37,476 nucleotides of DNA from Mesaphorura yosii (taxonomy: Eukaryota > Arthropoda > Collembola > Poduromorpha > Tullbergiidae). Each line of letters begins with the position of its first letter. Position 1 is the stretch's first letter. Shown here in pieces: positions 1 through 10,715 of the stretch. Under the pieces are notes generated by a model, which saw nothing but the letters and a program-made list of their open reading frames with translations, made no database searches and was not told where the DNA came from. The position numbers and the translations under genes were made by a program. The DNA is taken from NCBI GenBank assembly GCA_009869945.1, contig WIXG01000572.1, positions 1-37,476 of the forward strand, read 5' to 3'.

Positions 1-316
1 TGAAATACGTGGGAAATCACTAAGTTCAGTTAATAAAGTTTGACTTTTAGCATCGCATTTTATATCGCATAATTTGAAATTTTATCGCATTTAGTTGCAT
101 TTGCTAGATATTTAAAAACACAATCCAAGAAAAAGTAGCACATAAAGTTTTCGGCTCTGTTCATCATTATACGCATCGATATTTCAAGTATCATTTCATT
201 ATACGTTACTGCAAAGTGTAAAGAGAAAAATAGGCAGGTGTATTATAGTCAGACCAGTAGTTATAAAGCACACAACACTTTTATTCATATCTCCGAAGCA
301 ATTGTATCTGCCGAGC
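1..316. other. AT-rich 3' flank of the NB-ARC gene, with poly(A) signal
   Basis: No gene is visible here. On the minus strand an AATAAA lies at 285-280, 32 bases beyond the stop codon at 317 of the TPR-like frame. Its placement suggests that the transcript of the neighbouring minus-strand gene ends here and that the 317 stop, rather than the one at 474, is the natural end of the protein. The remaining bases are AT-rich without a recognisable element. Confidence 0.45.
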
Positions 317-2498
317 TCATGTTATCACAGGAAGTTGGTCATTCAGTTTCATTAAGATTTGACGAATAACCTGAAGATTTGCTTGGACAAACATCTCTTT
401 ACAGAATCTTCCACACCATATATGGCTGAATGAAGGTAGGACGAGTGAAGCTTCGACTGTGATATGGCTTTCCTCATAATTGACAATCAGAAATCGCTGA
501 AGAACCCTCACGGCCCTTTCGATGATTTGCGTATCTGATTCTGAAGAGATCTTCTTGATGGTGCCTAATCCACTCCAAAATATGCAACACCGTCTCCGCG
601 AAGTCATGCTGCCTAATTAGTTCCAATGTGATAGCCCACGTTGTCCTTGCAATTTTCAGCTGATCACTGGAATACTCACTCAAACTTGAACTGGACGAGC
701 TGGAGAACTTTGAATCAAACGCAAGAATGTAGTCGTCGACCGAACCGACCGATGGAGGCTTTGTATTCTTTATACACACAACCGCAAGTTTAATCGCACC
801 TTGCAACCGATTCAGTCGCCAAATCAGTTTTGCAGCCTCGCCTTCGGTGCACGCAAGTTCTTGTCGGATAAACTTCAAGTTTTCACCATCAAACTTCAGA
901 TTGATTGTAAACTCGGAGAATTGGTTCAACTGAGCTCTGTGCTTCTCGACGAAACGGAGCAATGTGGTCCCATGCAGAATTGCCTGGATTTCGAGGTCAG
1001 TCCCACAAGAGTACGCCCTCTCAAGTGTTTGGAGGACAGTCTTTACAATCTGGACCTCAACTTCGTCTGTGATGTCTATGCGAACGATTTCTTGAATTAA
1101 TCGATGAATATGGACCAGCCCCTGCTTTGATTTGATGATGGAATACTTCGACAAGTCGGCAATCGCGTTCATCACCTGCTCTTCGTCAAATCCTGGTAAA
1201 TGGTGGAGAAATCTCGTCTTGATATTCTCGGGAGCCAAGTACGCCAGAATTTTCGACAGCGCTTGGCAGGGTTTGGAGAGTCGGTCGAGGGTAACTTTCC
1301 AGGTCGTGTAAACTGTAAACTTGTAATTATCTGAGCCATCCGTTGATTTGTCACTTTTTAATAGCTCTCTTCTGGATTTTTCATCGTTAAACTTGTCGAG
1401 GTACATTTTTATCGCATCGTCTTCCAGTTCGAATTGGTCCTTGAAGAGTTCGATGTAAGCAAGCGCCTGACTGAGTGCCAATGGGAACCGGTCCAATTTA
1501 TTCACCAAATCATGGATGATTTTTTTCGTCGCGTTCGGTAGGAATCTCTGAACTAGTTGCACTGCGTCTTCCGGTGTAAAGACATCAAGCTCTAGGAGTT
1601 TGTTTTTGTTCTTGTTCTTAATCAGTGTCCTATCTCGACTGGTCAGCAGAACGTAAGGTTTGTTCAATGTCGGAGGCAGTCCGTCGTTTGGCAAGTAGTC
1701 TTTGATACCACTCACTCCTTCGTATTCAATGACGTTGTCGAATATGATAAGGCATTTCTTGTTGCCCAGCCTGAGGTATATATTCTGAGCCAAATCGACC
1801 GATCGCAGCCGATCCCCACACCGCACCCCAATTTTGTTGGCCACTTTCGCAATTGCCAGCGTCATTGTCTGGATGTCTTCTGAGTTTATCCAGATTACAT
1901 TGTTATCATAAAACTTACGGTACTCCCACGCGTACTGTTTCGCGAGGCTCGTCTTGCCCACTCCACCAATACCGTGAATGCTGGTCAGCAGAGTGTGACA
2001 GGGGCTGTTCTCGTCTCGATCTTCGTACAAGTAATTGTGAAGTGACTCCAGCTCTTCCTGCCGCCCCGTGAAATTGTGGGTGACGTCCGTGAACCCGTAC
2101 CAAATGTATTCAAGTGGCTGGCGGTGTTGACTGTAAACCGGGTCACAGAGTGCTTGTCGGAACGCTTCAACCAAGTCCTCCTTACCAGTCGACCATTCCT
2201 CAAAGGCGTCCACGAAGATTCGAGCCACATATGGATCCCTTCAAAGATGAATAGCCAATTAAGCTTACCGACCAATCGACGCGACGAGAGATTTAAATTA
2301 TAAAACTGGCGGGTCAACTTACTTCGTCACCAGCACGTCGGCTAATTTCGATCTATTTTTGGCGCTGCTGCTCAAGTCTCCAATATCATGCTTCTCTCTG
2401 CCAGTGATTGCCCCTTTTTTCCACAACTGATCACGCACACCATCATCCGTAACCTTGTTCACAATGTCTGAAGAGAATTGCTTAATAAATTCCTCCAT
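317..2498 (-). CDS. CARD-NB-ARC-TPR STAND ATPase (Apaf-1/NLR-like), apparent frameshift near the C-terminus
   Basis: Likely an innate-immunity or cell-death signalling ATPase. Exon 1 is 2498-2323 (donor GTAAGT, phase 2) and exon 2 starts at 2238 after a TTTGAAG acceptor, giving 646 aa to a stop at 474. Residues about 1-90 form a helical CARD-like domain that spans the intron. The NB-ARC follows: P-loop GIGGVGKTS near residue 146, Walker B KCLIIFDNV near 220, sensor-like YVLLTSRD, and a GLPL-type RFPLALSQA near 310. A long helical stretch then leads to TPR-like helices. Near 540-560 the TPR pattern jumps to another frame that stays open to 317 and reads as a further TPR unit, so there is a one-base frameshift (mutation or sequence error). 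No GT-AG intron can bridge it. Apaf-1 has WD40 repeats instead of TPRs, so this is not its simple orthologue. A broken relative lies at 33.9-34.4 kb. Confidence 0.8.
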
Positions 2499-2765
2499 TA
2501 TTGGCTTAGGCTTGGTGGCATGTACGAATGTATGAAATGTGAATGTGCAAATTGCAAATGGCGACTTGAATGAATGTAGCGAGTTACGCAGCTATGCTTG
2601 CTCAGCCCACAAAACAAACCACTCTTCAATCAGTATTTTCGGAGCGATAAGCAGAGCTTGGCTGGTTCTTGATAAGAGCAGCAGCCAGCAGTGAGCAGTG
2701 TATATCAAGCAAACTACACTTCACAACTCAAGCACAAACAACGCTGATTTAGTTACTATTCGTTC

Positions 2766-3642
2766 TTAATTAATTACTATGCGAGGCACGATAAAATTCT
2801 TCACTGCAGGTACGGGCTGGAGCTGACGCTGAGATTGAATCGCAACAGGAGTCAGAGAGACTACGCTTTGGCATCGTGGAGTGAAACTGACGCTCATGCA
2901 GTCGTCATAATCAAACACGGCTCCAGACCGTATTTGGCGCAGGTGTACTAGCACAGTGAAGACGGAGTACAAGTAAAGTGTTGCCTCGATCGCCACGGTC
3001 GTTGGAATCGTGAGCATGAACGTTGTCGACTGTAAATCTGAAATGAAAAGCAGCGGCGCCATGACGCAAACGGTGACTCCGACTAAAGTTAGTAAGCCCG
3101 ATGTCAAGCACCACACGATCAGCTTCCCCGTAGCCTTCTGGTAGGCACCACTCCAAAGAAAGCAGCCCAGCACCGATTTGAGTGGCAGACGAACGCAGTA
3201 CAGCGAGAAGAGTCCATAGTGCTGGAGCAGTTCATAAAAGTCTGGTTCACTGTCACCAATGACAGAATTCGCTGAAACTGATAGCAAAAAACTGCAGCAC
3301 ACGACGACTATGAGGATTACGATTGGTGATATCTGCAAAAGTAGTTAGTACACAAATGCTAGCTTGAATTCAGATACAATTCAATATAAGTCGATCCAGA
3401 ATAGTTGGCAATCACCAATCAATCATGTCCCGTACCAATTCAAGAAGGCCGACAACTTGCACCGATTTCTGGATGGAGAGTGTCAGCTGCTGCTGCTTGC
3501 GCCGGAGCCGGTGCCGGTGTCGTTGAGCCATTCGCTTAGCTGGACCGACGAAAGGAACCGCTGGAAGAGCTGGAAACTGGAAAATAAAACTGGAAGCTTC
3601 CAAACTTCAAAAATGCAGCATACCACTTACACTAAATTTCAT
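2766..3642 (-). CDS. Small multipass membrane protein, function unknown
   Basis: Three-exon model on the minus strand: 3642-3631 (MKFS, donor GTAAGT), 3576-3436 (acceptor TTTTCCAG, donor GTACGG) and 3332-2766 (acceptor CTAACTACTTTTGCAG with a good branch point). All junctions are phase 0 and the product is about 239 aa. A short basic, glutamine- and arginine-rich N-terminal part is followed by four hydrophobic segments (starting near ISPIVILIVVV, LFSLYCVRLPL, LIVWCLTSGLL and MLTIPTTVAIE) and a polar tail of about 60 residues. I do not recognise the family; tetraspan proteins of this size are common in arthropod genomes. It is head-to-head with the aminopeptidase gene (385 bp between start codons) and lies 268 bp upstream of the NB-ARC start on the same strand. 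The tiny first exon is the least certain part. Confidence 0.6.
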
Positions 3643-4026
3643 TTTCAGTCTTTCATCTGTTTTGCAATGCAATTTGAATTTGCATACAAAATACAAATAC
3701 GTATAAATATGAGTTAATTATGCAAGTTGCAATTATTTACACAAATGCTCGTAGAAATGCTTGAACTCAACTCACAAAACACGCAAGCCGTTTCAGATGC
3801 AGACTCTTCAATCACTTACGTATTTGCTACTTGTTTCATCCACGAACTGTGTTTTTCCTGCCCCAACCGCAATGCGTCCAACCAATTCACCATGTAGAAA
3901 GCCATACTGACGATGCTGATAAGAGAATTAGTGCCGATAAGCATGCCATGGCGAATGGCGAGTTTGATCACAATTTGATGCTGCTTTTGATATGTGTAAT
4001 TTCTAGCAGCCTAAGCAAGCGTGAAA
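3643..4026. promoter_or_regulatory. Divergent intergenic promoter region
   Basis: These 384 bases separate the start codons of two genes transcribed outward (membrane protein to the left, aminopeptidase to the right), so both promoters must lie here or in the first exons. No clear TATA box is placed at the right distance for either gene. A reading frame at 3831-4103 begins with a hydrophobic stretch but does not join the aminopeptidase frame. Confidence 0.45.
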
Positions 4027-6200
4027 ATGCAGCTCCTAGCAAAAAATACGACTGCCATTCTCCAGCAGATCCGGCTTCTGATGCTGGCGCTGGACATCGT
4101 TGAAGAGCATCCACTGGGGGCTTACATCGTGCCGTCAGGCGACGCTCATCATGTAAGCCACTCATTGAGTCATTTTAAGCTTAACTATGCCAATTTTACC
4201 TGATTTTATTTGATTTCTGCCGCAGAGTCTTCGCATGGCCGATTGCGACCAGCGACGTGCATTTCTCACGGGTTTTGACGGGTCGGCGGGAGTCGCTGTC
4301 GTGACACAGAGCCAGGCGCTGCTCTGGACGGATGCACGCTATTTTATCCAGGCAGAGGAGCAGCTCGATGAGAATTGGACGCTTATGAGGGAAGGAATCG
4401 ATATGCCCTTGGAAGAATGGCTCGCACACAACCTGCAGCCTGGCTCTTATGTGGGGCTGGACTCAACGTACTACGGAGTCCTGGAATGGGAGGCGCTGCA
4501 AGCCTTGCTTGCGGGTGCAGGCAACGGCCTGCATTTGACAGCACTGAACAACACAAACCTTATCGACTTGGTGTGGGGTTCCAATCGACCATCTTGTCCC
4601 TTGGATCCCGTCCGAGCACTGGGCGTCGAGTACGCTGGAAAAAGCGTGCGGGAGAAAGTGGAAGAAGTCCTGCAAGCAATGGAAGCCGAGGGTGCCGATA
4701 CTCTTTTGGTCACGGAGCTGGACGAAGTCGCGTGTAAGTAAAATTCACGCCAAATGGTTTGCAAATTCCTGTATGTGTTTAAATCAGGGCTCCTGAATCT
4801 CCGCGGTTCCGACCTGCCTCTCGCTCCGGTCTTTAACGCGTACGTGATTCTGACGCGTGCATCGTCACCGTCACCGACCCGCCTAGAAATATTCATAGAC
4901 AACGCCAAGATTGATGAGAGCATCAAGAATGGGTTGGAAGCCGAATTCATGCTGGATGGTCAGGTCGTAGTCTCCGCCAGTTTTTACGAGTACACCGCCA
5001 TTTTTGACCGAGTGCGAGCGCACGTCACGACCATCACTGGAGGTCGCATTTGGATCAGTAAATACTGCAACGCCAATCTGGCCGCTTTGATCCCCACCTC
5101 GCAAAGGCTTCTGCAGCTCACTCCAATCAGCCTGCTGAAGGCCGTCAAGAACGAGGTCGAAGTCGAAGGCATGCGCCATGCTCATCTTCGAGATTCGGCC
5201 TCGATCGTCGTCTTCCTCGCCTGGCTACAGGATTTCATGTCCAGCGCCGGCGGCGGCTCAATTTCAGAGATCGAAGCCGCTGGGCGCCTGACGTCATTCA
5301 AGGCGACACAGGCAAACTACGTTGGCCAGAGTTTCAAGACGATTTCTGCGTCGGGGCCAAACGGAGCCATCGTTCACTATTTCCCCGTGCCGGCGACTGA
5401 CCGAAGCCTAAACGCGTCAGAAATGTATCTCCTCGATTCGGGCAGTCATTACCTGGACGGAACGACGGACATCACGAGAACGGTGTACTTTGGCACCTCA
5501 CCGGGGCCGTCCGACCACCAGCGTGAATGCTACACGCGCGTGCTAAAAGGCCATATCGCAGTCGCGACGGCCGTCTTTCCGCGTGGCACTCCGGGAGCTG
5601 CGCTGGACTCATTTGGACGGCAGTTCCTTTGGCAGGCTGGCATGGACTATGGGCACGGGACGGGGCATGGGATCGGGGCGTATCTGAACGTGGGCGAAGG
5701 GCCGCAGAGCATGGCGGCCGGCCACAACCCGGACGACCCCGGTCTGAGAGTAGGCATGTTCCTGAGCAATGAGCCGGGGTACTACGAAAGAGACCAGTTT
5801 GGAATCCGGCTGGAGAATATCGTGCGCGTGCGGGACGCGTCCGAGTCCCTGTCGGGGTTTCTGGAGTTTGAGACGGTCAGCTTTGTGCCGTTCGCACGGA
5901 ATCTCATCAAGACGGAGATGCTGAGCGCAGATGAGGTAGAAAATGCCTGCAAACACCTCAGAAATTGAATGACTTGGCTTGAATGGCAAGGCAAGGCCTC
6001 AAGCAGAGATTACGCTAACGTCTATTGACTCGAACCGGTTTCGGTTTCAGGTTGAGTGGCTGCACGAGTATCACGTAGCCTGTCGAGCGCTTCTCGTGGA
6101 CTACGTGCGGAGCCACACTGGAGAGTACGGGCCTGAGCACGCTGCACGCGCTCTGGAGTGGATCCAGCAGGCGACTAGGCCAATAGTGCTGGAGCCTTGA
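4027..6200 (+). CDS. XPNPEP1: Cytosolic Xaa-Pro aminopeptidase (aminopeptidase P1)
   Basis: Metallopeptidase of the M24B family that removes an N-terminal residue preceding proline. Exons 4027-4152, 4226-4733, 4788-5935 and 6051-6200 (phases 0, 1, 0) give 643 aa, close to the roughly 620 aa of animal XPNPEP1. The N-terminal creatinase-type domains carry GAYIVPSGDAHH and RRAFLTGFDGSAG; the second junction restores the family Trp before LLNLRGSD. The catalytic pita-bread domain keeps all dinuclear metal ligands: both Asp in LLDSGSHYLDGTTDITRT, His in HGTGHGIG, Glu in NEPGYYE and Glu in GIRLENI. The last exon gives WLHEYHVACR and ALEWIQQATRPI, as in family C-termini. No signal peptide or GPI signal is seen, which argues for the cytosolic form rather than membrane XPNPEP2. 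ATG 4027 is chosen because it aligns with the family start. Confidence 0.95.
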
Positions 6201-6911
6201 TTGAGTCTACGACCTGCCTTAACTGACCCTCCACGCCTTAAAACGGCATACGCAAAAAGTGAAGTGAATTTTGCATTAATTTCTCCATGCGTCGTCCTCC
6301 AATTTCAGGTTATATTGCATGCGTTAAAATAAAACCCAAACTGGCCAACTTTGATCTTTAAATACCTTTTTTTGCATGCTGTTGTTGACCGTTCAATCGA
6401 TTCCAGGGCAGATGTCCAGAATAAATCATGCACGCGCGTGCGAAGAATACCCGAAACTGGTTTGTCCTGCAATAGAAGTTTGTAGGATATTTTCCAGAAT
6501 ATTTATTAATGAATAATAACAGTACAGGTAGAAAATTAAGACTTTTGCACTCTGCACGCGAAACAAGTTTCTTGCAAAATGCCATTATCGTGTAAGGAAA
6601 ACAGTCAACGAGACAACTCGTGTATTATTAATGTTTTTGTTTTGGAAAAACAAATTAATCGCTCAATTATGCAAATTTCCACTTGCCAAGATCACGGGTA
6701 CGCGATATGGATCCAGACTAACACAGCACAAGGCCAAGGTGGTCAGGGTAACCCTTTCAGAAATTCAAGCATTCACTCCTGAGTCTTGCCGAACCGGATT
6801 CCTGGCTCGTGGCTCTTTTTATGAACCGCAGCTTCTTTTCTTGACCTTCGTGGCCACCCTGCCCTGGCGCGATCGCGTTCGAGTACAGATGAGGCGTGTG
6901 TGAAATCTGAC
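6201..6911. other. Intergenic; poly(A) signal of the aminopeptidase gene
   Basis: AATAAA at 6328-6333 lies 128 bases after the aminopeptidase stop and probably ends that transcript. Short open frames at 6358-6903 on both strands have no recognisable domain, no splice support and AT-driven composition, so no gene is called. Confidence 0.5.
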
Positions 6912-6949
6912 TATAAATACGTCACTCAGTCAGAAATTCAAATCAGTTG
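6912..6949 (+). promoter_or_regulatory. TATA box and initiator of the secreted SEC14 gene
   Basis: TATAAATA at 6912-6919 is followed 31 bases later by ATCAGTTG (6942-6949), which fits the arthropod TCAGT initiator. The start codon is 134 bases downstream at 7077, which leaves an ordinary 5' UTR. This is the clearest core promoter in the window. Confidence 0.65.
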
Positions 6950-7076
6950 ACCAGAAAACGGCACCTTGCACGCATTGCAAGCAAAATTGCGAAACGTTCC
7001 CGAATTGCTACTGAACTCGAAGTCATAGTCAATTAATTTACTCATTTTACTGTGTATCTCTATAAAATCTTCGAAA

Positions 7077-8001
7077 ATGAAGTCTACCAAAGTGTTATCA
7101 GTACTCTTGTGCACATGTGCAATTTTTAGCAATGTGCTCGCAGAATGGGCCGAATTAACCAAGGAAGAACGAGCGGCCATGAAAAAGGTAAGAATTGCCA
7201 GCCACAGGAATCTGTGACTCCAGCAGAGATTCCTGAATTAATTACTAAGTACAACTTTCTAATTGCCCACAGCTCAAGTCAGCGGTGAGGAACATCGTGT
7301 ACGACGACTATCAAATGTCAGACGACTTCCTGACGCCGTTCCTCCGCGCCAGGAAGCTCGACGTGGACCGGGCTAAGACGATGGTCGAGAACATGATCAA
7401 ATGGAGGCAGGACAACAACGTGGACAACATCCAGAATGAAGAGTTTCCCGCCGTCGAGAAGTGCGTCAAGGTGTGGCATGGCGGGCTGGACAAGGAGGGT
7501 CGGCCGATCGTGTACAGTAACATGGGCGTGTGGGACATTCGAAAATGCGCGCTCGCCGGTCAGTCTCCGATCATGATCAAGTACATTGTCAAGCACTACC
7601 TCGAGGGTCCGACGCGAGTCGCTCGGAGCCTCCGCAATCCGAATACGGGCAAGAATGTGACGCAGTTCACGTCCATCATGAACATGCAGGGCTTCAACCT
7701 GCGGCAAGGCGCGTGCCTGGGCTGCCTCCAGTTTTTTGGGACGTGGGCCTACAATGTCGAGACTTACTACCCAGCCTCGTCGTACAAGTACTTCTTCCCC
7801 AACATGCCGCAGGCCTTCCAGGTCGTGCTGGACTTTGTCAAGCCGATCCTCACACCGCCGACGAGCAGCGCCCTCACGCCGATGGGCTTCAACAAGGACG
7901 AAAACCTGAAGATTCTGCTCAAGACCATCGACATCTCTCAACTGCCAGCGATTTACGGCGGGAAGCGGAAGGAGACCGAGGCGGATAGGGCGCTGTATTA
8001 A
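7077..8001 (+). CDS. Secreted CRAL-TRIO (SEC14-like) lipid-binding protein
   Basis: Two exons, 7077-7187 and 7273-8001 (phase 0; donor GTAAGA, acceptor TTGCCCACAG), encode 279 aa. Residues 1-22 are a classical signal peptide (basic MKSTK, hydrophobic core LSVLLCTCAIF, cleavage near VLA-EW). The rest is a CRAL-TRIO N helical bundle (DDFLTPFLRARKLDVDRAKTM, the typical FLRAR motif) and the SEC14 lipid-binding lobe (GRPIVYSNMG, YYPASSYKYFFPNMPQAF, DISQLPAIYGG near the end). Family members bind phosphatidylinositol, tocopherol or retinoids and are normally cytosolic, so the signal peptide implies extracellular or lumenal lipid carriage. The start is supported by the TATA box upstream and AATAAA lies at 8105-8110. 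The ligand cannot be inferred from the sequence. Confidence 0.9.
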
Positions 8002-8443
8002 AATATGAGACGTGATTGTGCTTGAGTCCTGATATCTTTAGTCTTTTGTATTTAAGTCCGTACTATAGAATTTTGTGATATTGCGCACATGCCACGTGCA
8101 CTAGAATAAACGAATACGATCAATACGAATTACAAACCCCAACGGAAGTTGTCTTGGTCATCACAGAATTGAATACTTAATTGGCCAATTTCGGCAACAC
8201 AACTGGCAATTCTCACTTTTTGTTGTTATCGAAAGTGCGATCGATTTATCGAAGGCGAAGGTGAAGGCTACGGTAGCCAATGAGACAACGTGTCTGTGTG
8301 AGAGTGAGAATCCAGTCAGAATTTCGACATTTAATGATTGACAGGCTGGATTTCGCAATTTCTTAACCGATTCCCATTAAAATCGAGCTGCCCGTCATAA
8401 ATTCGGAAATTTACTTCGCGTATTGCATCGGGCTGCTTGGGCA
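8002..8443. other. Intergenic; poly(A) signal of the SEC14 gene
   Basis: AATAAA at 8105-8110 follows the SEC14 stop by about 100 bases. The rest presumably holds the promoter of the gustatory receptor; I see no TATA box. An open minus-strand frame at 8161-8358 shows no coding character. Confidence 0.4.
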
Positions 8444-9797
8444 ATGGCAGCGAAAGACAATGCCAAATTCTTCAGTCTGCTGGTGCTTCTTGTTACCGCC
8501 ATGGTCGACTTCCGAAAGTGCTCTTCGAAGACCAAGCTTTACTCGCTCTTCTTCACCGCCATGAGATTAACGGGCATGCTGCCCTTCGATTTCGATCAGG
8601 ACACGAGCACACTGCAGCTGCACCAGCCTCGGCGGCGCCAGCGCCACTTCAACTTCAACGTCCTCTTCTGCCTGGCCAGTATCCTAAAAGGCCTCCTCCT
8701 CCTTTACTATAATTACTCCACGGGCTTCCAGCTGGACAGGATTCGGATCGGGTACAAACTCCAGATTCTGTGGGCATTCGGGAATCTGATGTTTGGATCG
8801 ATGATTCTCAACACGTACCTCGAGCAGGAGGAGATTGCGAGCTTCGTATCGGAGTGGGCTCAGTTTGAGAAGCGATTCGATCGAGGTAAGCTGACGCTGC
8901 CAACACAATTTTGTAAATTGAGTAAATTCCAGTACGATTTTGGCTACCTGCACAGATTTTCCGCCGAGTTCCGAGCAGCACCGCCGCCGAATTCACTACC
9001 TGAAAGTCATGTACACGTCGTACGGCTGGGTTTGGTTCAGCTCGCCGTTCTTGACATTCGTACTGGCAATTTTCTTCCCGCACTTCCCGCCGTTTGTGTC
9101 TTCCGTGTTTCCGGAGACCCTGCGTGGCTGGCCGCGCCTCAGCCTCCGCCTGGCTGTGATACCCATCGAAATCTACGTCGTGTACATTGCTTGGGGCCTT
9201 ATCGCGTCCTTCGACATTCTCTGCTGCACAATCTTCACGAGTTTCATCCAGATCTTTGAGCGGATGATTGAAAAGCTGAAGGAGTCGGACGCAGGCGCCA
9301 ACGCGGGCTCCGGTACCCAAACACAAGTGCAAATCCACTACATGTACTACAAGGAGATCGAGATTCTGGTCACGACGCTGAGCAATGTGTACTCCAAGAT
9401 TCTCTTTATCGAGGAGAGTCTGTCCTTCTTCACGCTCGTATTTATAATCTATCCGCTGATCCACAGCGATCCGGCGCTCGTCATGACCGCCTTCTACCTC
9501 GTCAACTCGGTCGCCCTCTCCGGTCGAATTCTGACGCGCCTTCTGCCGATTGCGAAATTCTACAAGAAATCGATGGCAGTCGACCGGCTCCTGCATAAAT
9601 TGCAATACACATACAAATACAAGAATTGGAACCCGACCACGACCGTGGCTGCTGCCGATTCGGTCATGGAGCGGAGGCTGCGGTCGTGCAGGGCATTGGC
9701 GATGAAACCGATGGGCATGCACAAGATAACATATGTATCAATACTAAAATACATGTACCTGCTTTTTAAATGTGTTCAAGTCACGATGAAGGACTGA
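8444..9797 (+). CDS. Gustatory receptor-like seven-transmembrane chemoreceptor
   Basis: Two exons, 8444-8885 and 8956-9797 (phase 1), encode 427 aa, a usual size for the insect 7tm_7 gustatory receptor family. Hydrophobic segments occur at about LFCLASILKGLLLLYY, LQILWAFGNLMFGSMIL, WVWFSSPFLTFVLAIFF, YVVYIAWGLIASFDILCC, FFTLVFIIYPLI and VMTAFYLVNSVALS, followed by a C-terminal one. The end of the protein reads TYVSILKYMYLLF, which resembles the TYhhhhhQF signature of gustatory receptors in TM7, although the final QF is not conserved. Such receptors have an intracellular N-terminus and form ligand-gated cation channels in sensory neurons. The ATG at 8444 is the first in frame. Ligand and subfamily are not inferable. 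Confidence 0.75.
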
Positions 9798-10198
9798 ACT
9801 GAGGAGACAAAGTAAACAGAAAACGCACAAGCCAAACAGATTTGAGAGCGCGTGTGCCTAAAGATTTGTCCAGGCTGGAGATGAGCCAGAAAAACAGGCG
9901 AGGAAACAGCATAAATAAAACTAATTTCATCAACTCTCCCCTTCTCCAGTTCCCTTGCCCGTGTTTGGAGTTTGGTAAATCCGTACCCGGGCTTGTTCGG
10001 CTTCATTTCGAGTTTCGAGGTGCGACTCGCTCGGTGAGCTGCATTTGGTCCGTTATAATCGAATCTCGTCACTCAGACTCAAAGGCTCCATTAAATAAAA
10101 AGTGCGAAACTGTCATATTTGTTGTATTGTGACAGTGACGAGTGCGTCCAGTAGGCTCGGCAGACTGAGGAGCAGTGGAGTTGTGGCGAGAGGCGGAC
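9798..10198. other. Intergenic between gustatory receptor and C10
   Basis: About 400 bases without a supported gene. It contains the 3' end of the receptor and the promoter and 5' UTR of C10. No TATA box or repeat stands out. Confidence 0.4.
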
Positions 10199-10715
10199 AT
10201 GGAGTCCGTGTACGAGAATATTCCCAAGGAGCTCTCCCTCAGTGACGTAAAGGGTTAGTGAATTGATTCTTTGCAAATCCGGGCCACCAACAGCACTGGT
10301 CGATTAGTTTTTGACTCCTTTGGTTAATTGCCACAGATGTTCTCTCGAAGATGGACGACCGCCTCAACACCGGCGAAGGACTGATCAAGATTCAGGAGGC
10401 CAAAGAGCTCGCCGGTGAGGACATGGTAGAAATAATGCGGATCGTCTTCCCGATCGTGGTCGACATTCAAATGCAGGTTGTCGGTGAACTGGGACTGGGC
10501 CTGACGGGAAAGGAAGGTACAGATTACGGATTTTTGCTATGATTTGTTAATCAGTTGCATGAGACGAATTCTGAGATATTGTTGGTATTAATTTAGGCCT
10601 AAAAGAATTCCTCATCAAGGCAAATCAATACTCGAGGGAGGATGAAGAAGTCAATCGCATCTTTACAGCAATTCGCCACATTTACTTGCCACCATTCACA
10701 CCAAACTCACTTTGA
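10199..10715 (+). CDS. Protein C10 homologue (C12orf57/GRCC10 family)
   Basis: Three small exons, 10199-10253, 10337-10516 and 10597-10715 (both junctions phase 1), encode 117 aa; the vertebrate protein has about 126. Matching blocks are the N-terminal LSLSDVKDVLSKM (vertebrate LSAEQAKVVLAEV), the core MRIVFPIVVDIQMQVV (vertebrate LQFVLPVATQIQQEV), and the C-terminal IYLPPFTP (vertebrate LFLPPMTL). The fold is all helical with no catalytic motif. Human C12orf57 is needed for brain development (Temtamy syndrome), but its molecular role is unsettled. The first donor is a weaker GTTAGT. The 3' UTR may extend to an AATAAA at 11497-11502. Confidence 0.85.

Noticed and set aside
3831..4103. Plus-strand frame with a signal-peptide-like stretch before the aminopeptidase
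   Set aside because: It is in a different frame from the aminopeptidase, ends within its first exon, and no splice pair connects it; the aminopeptidase aligns with the cytosolic form from 4027.
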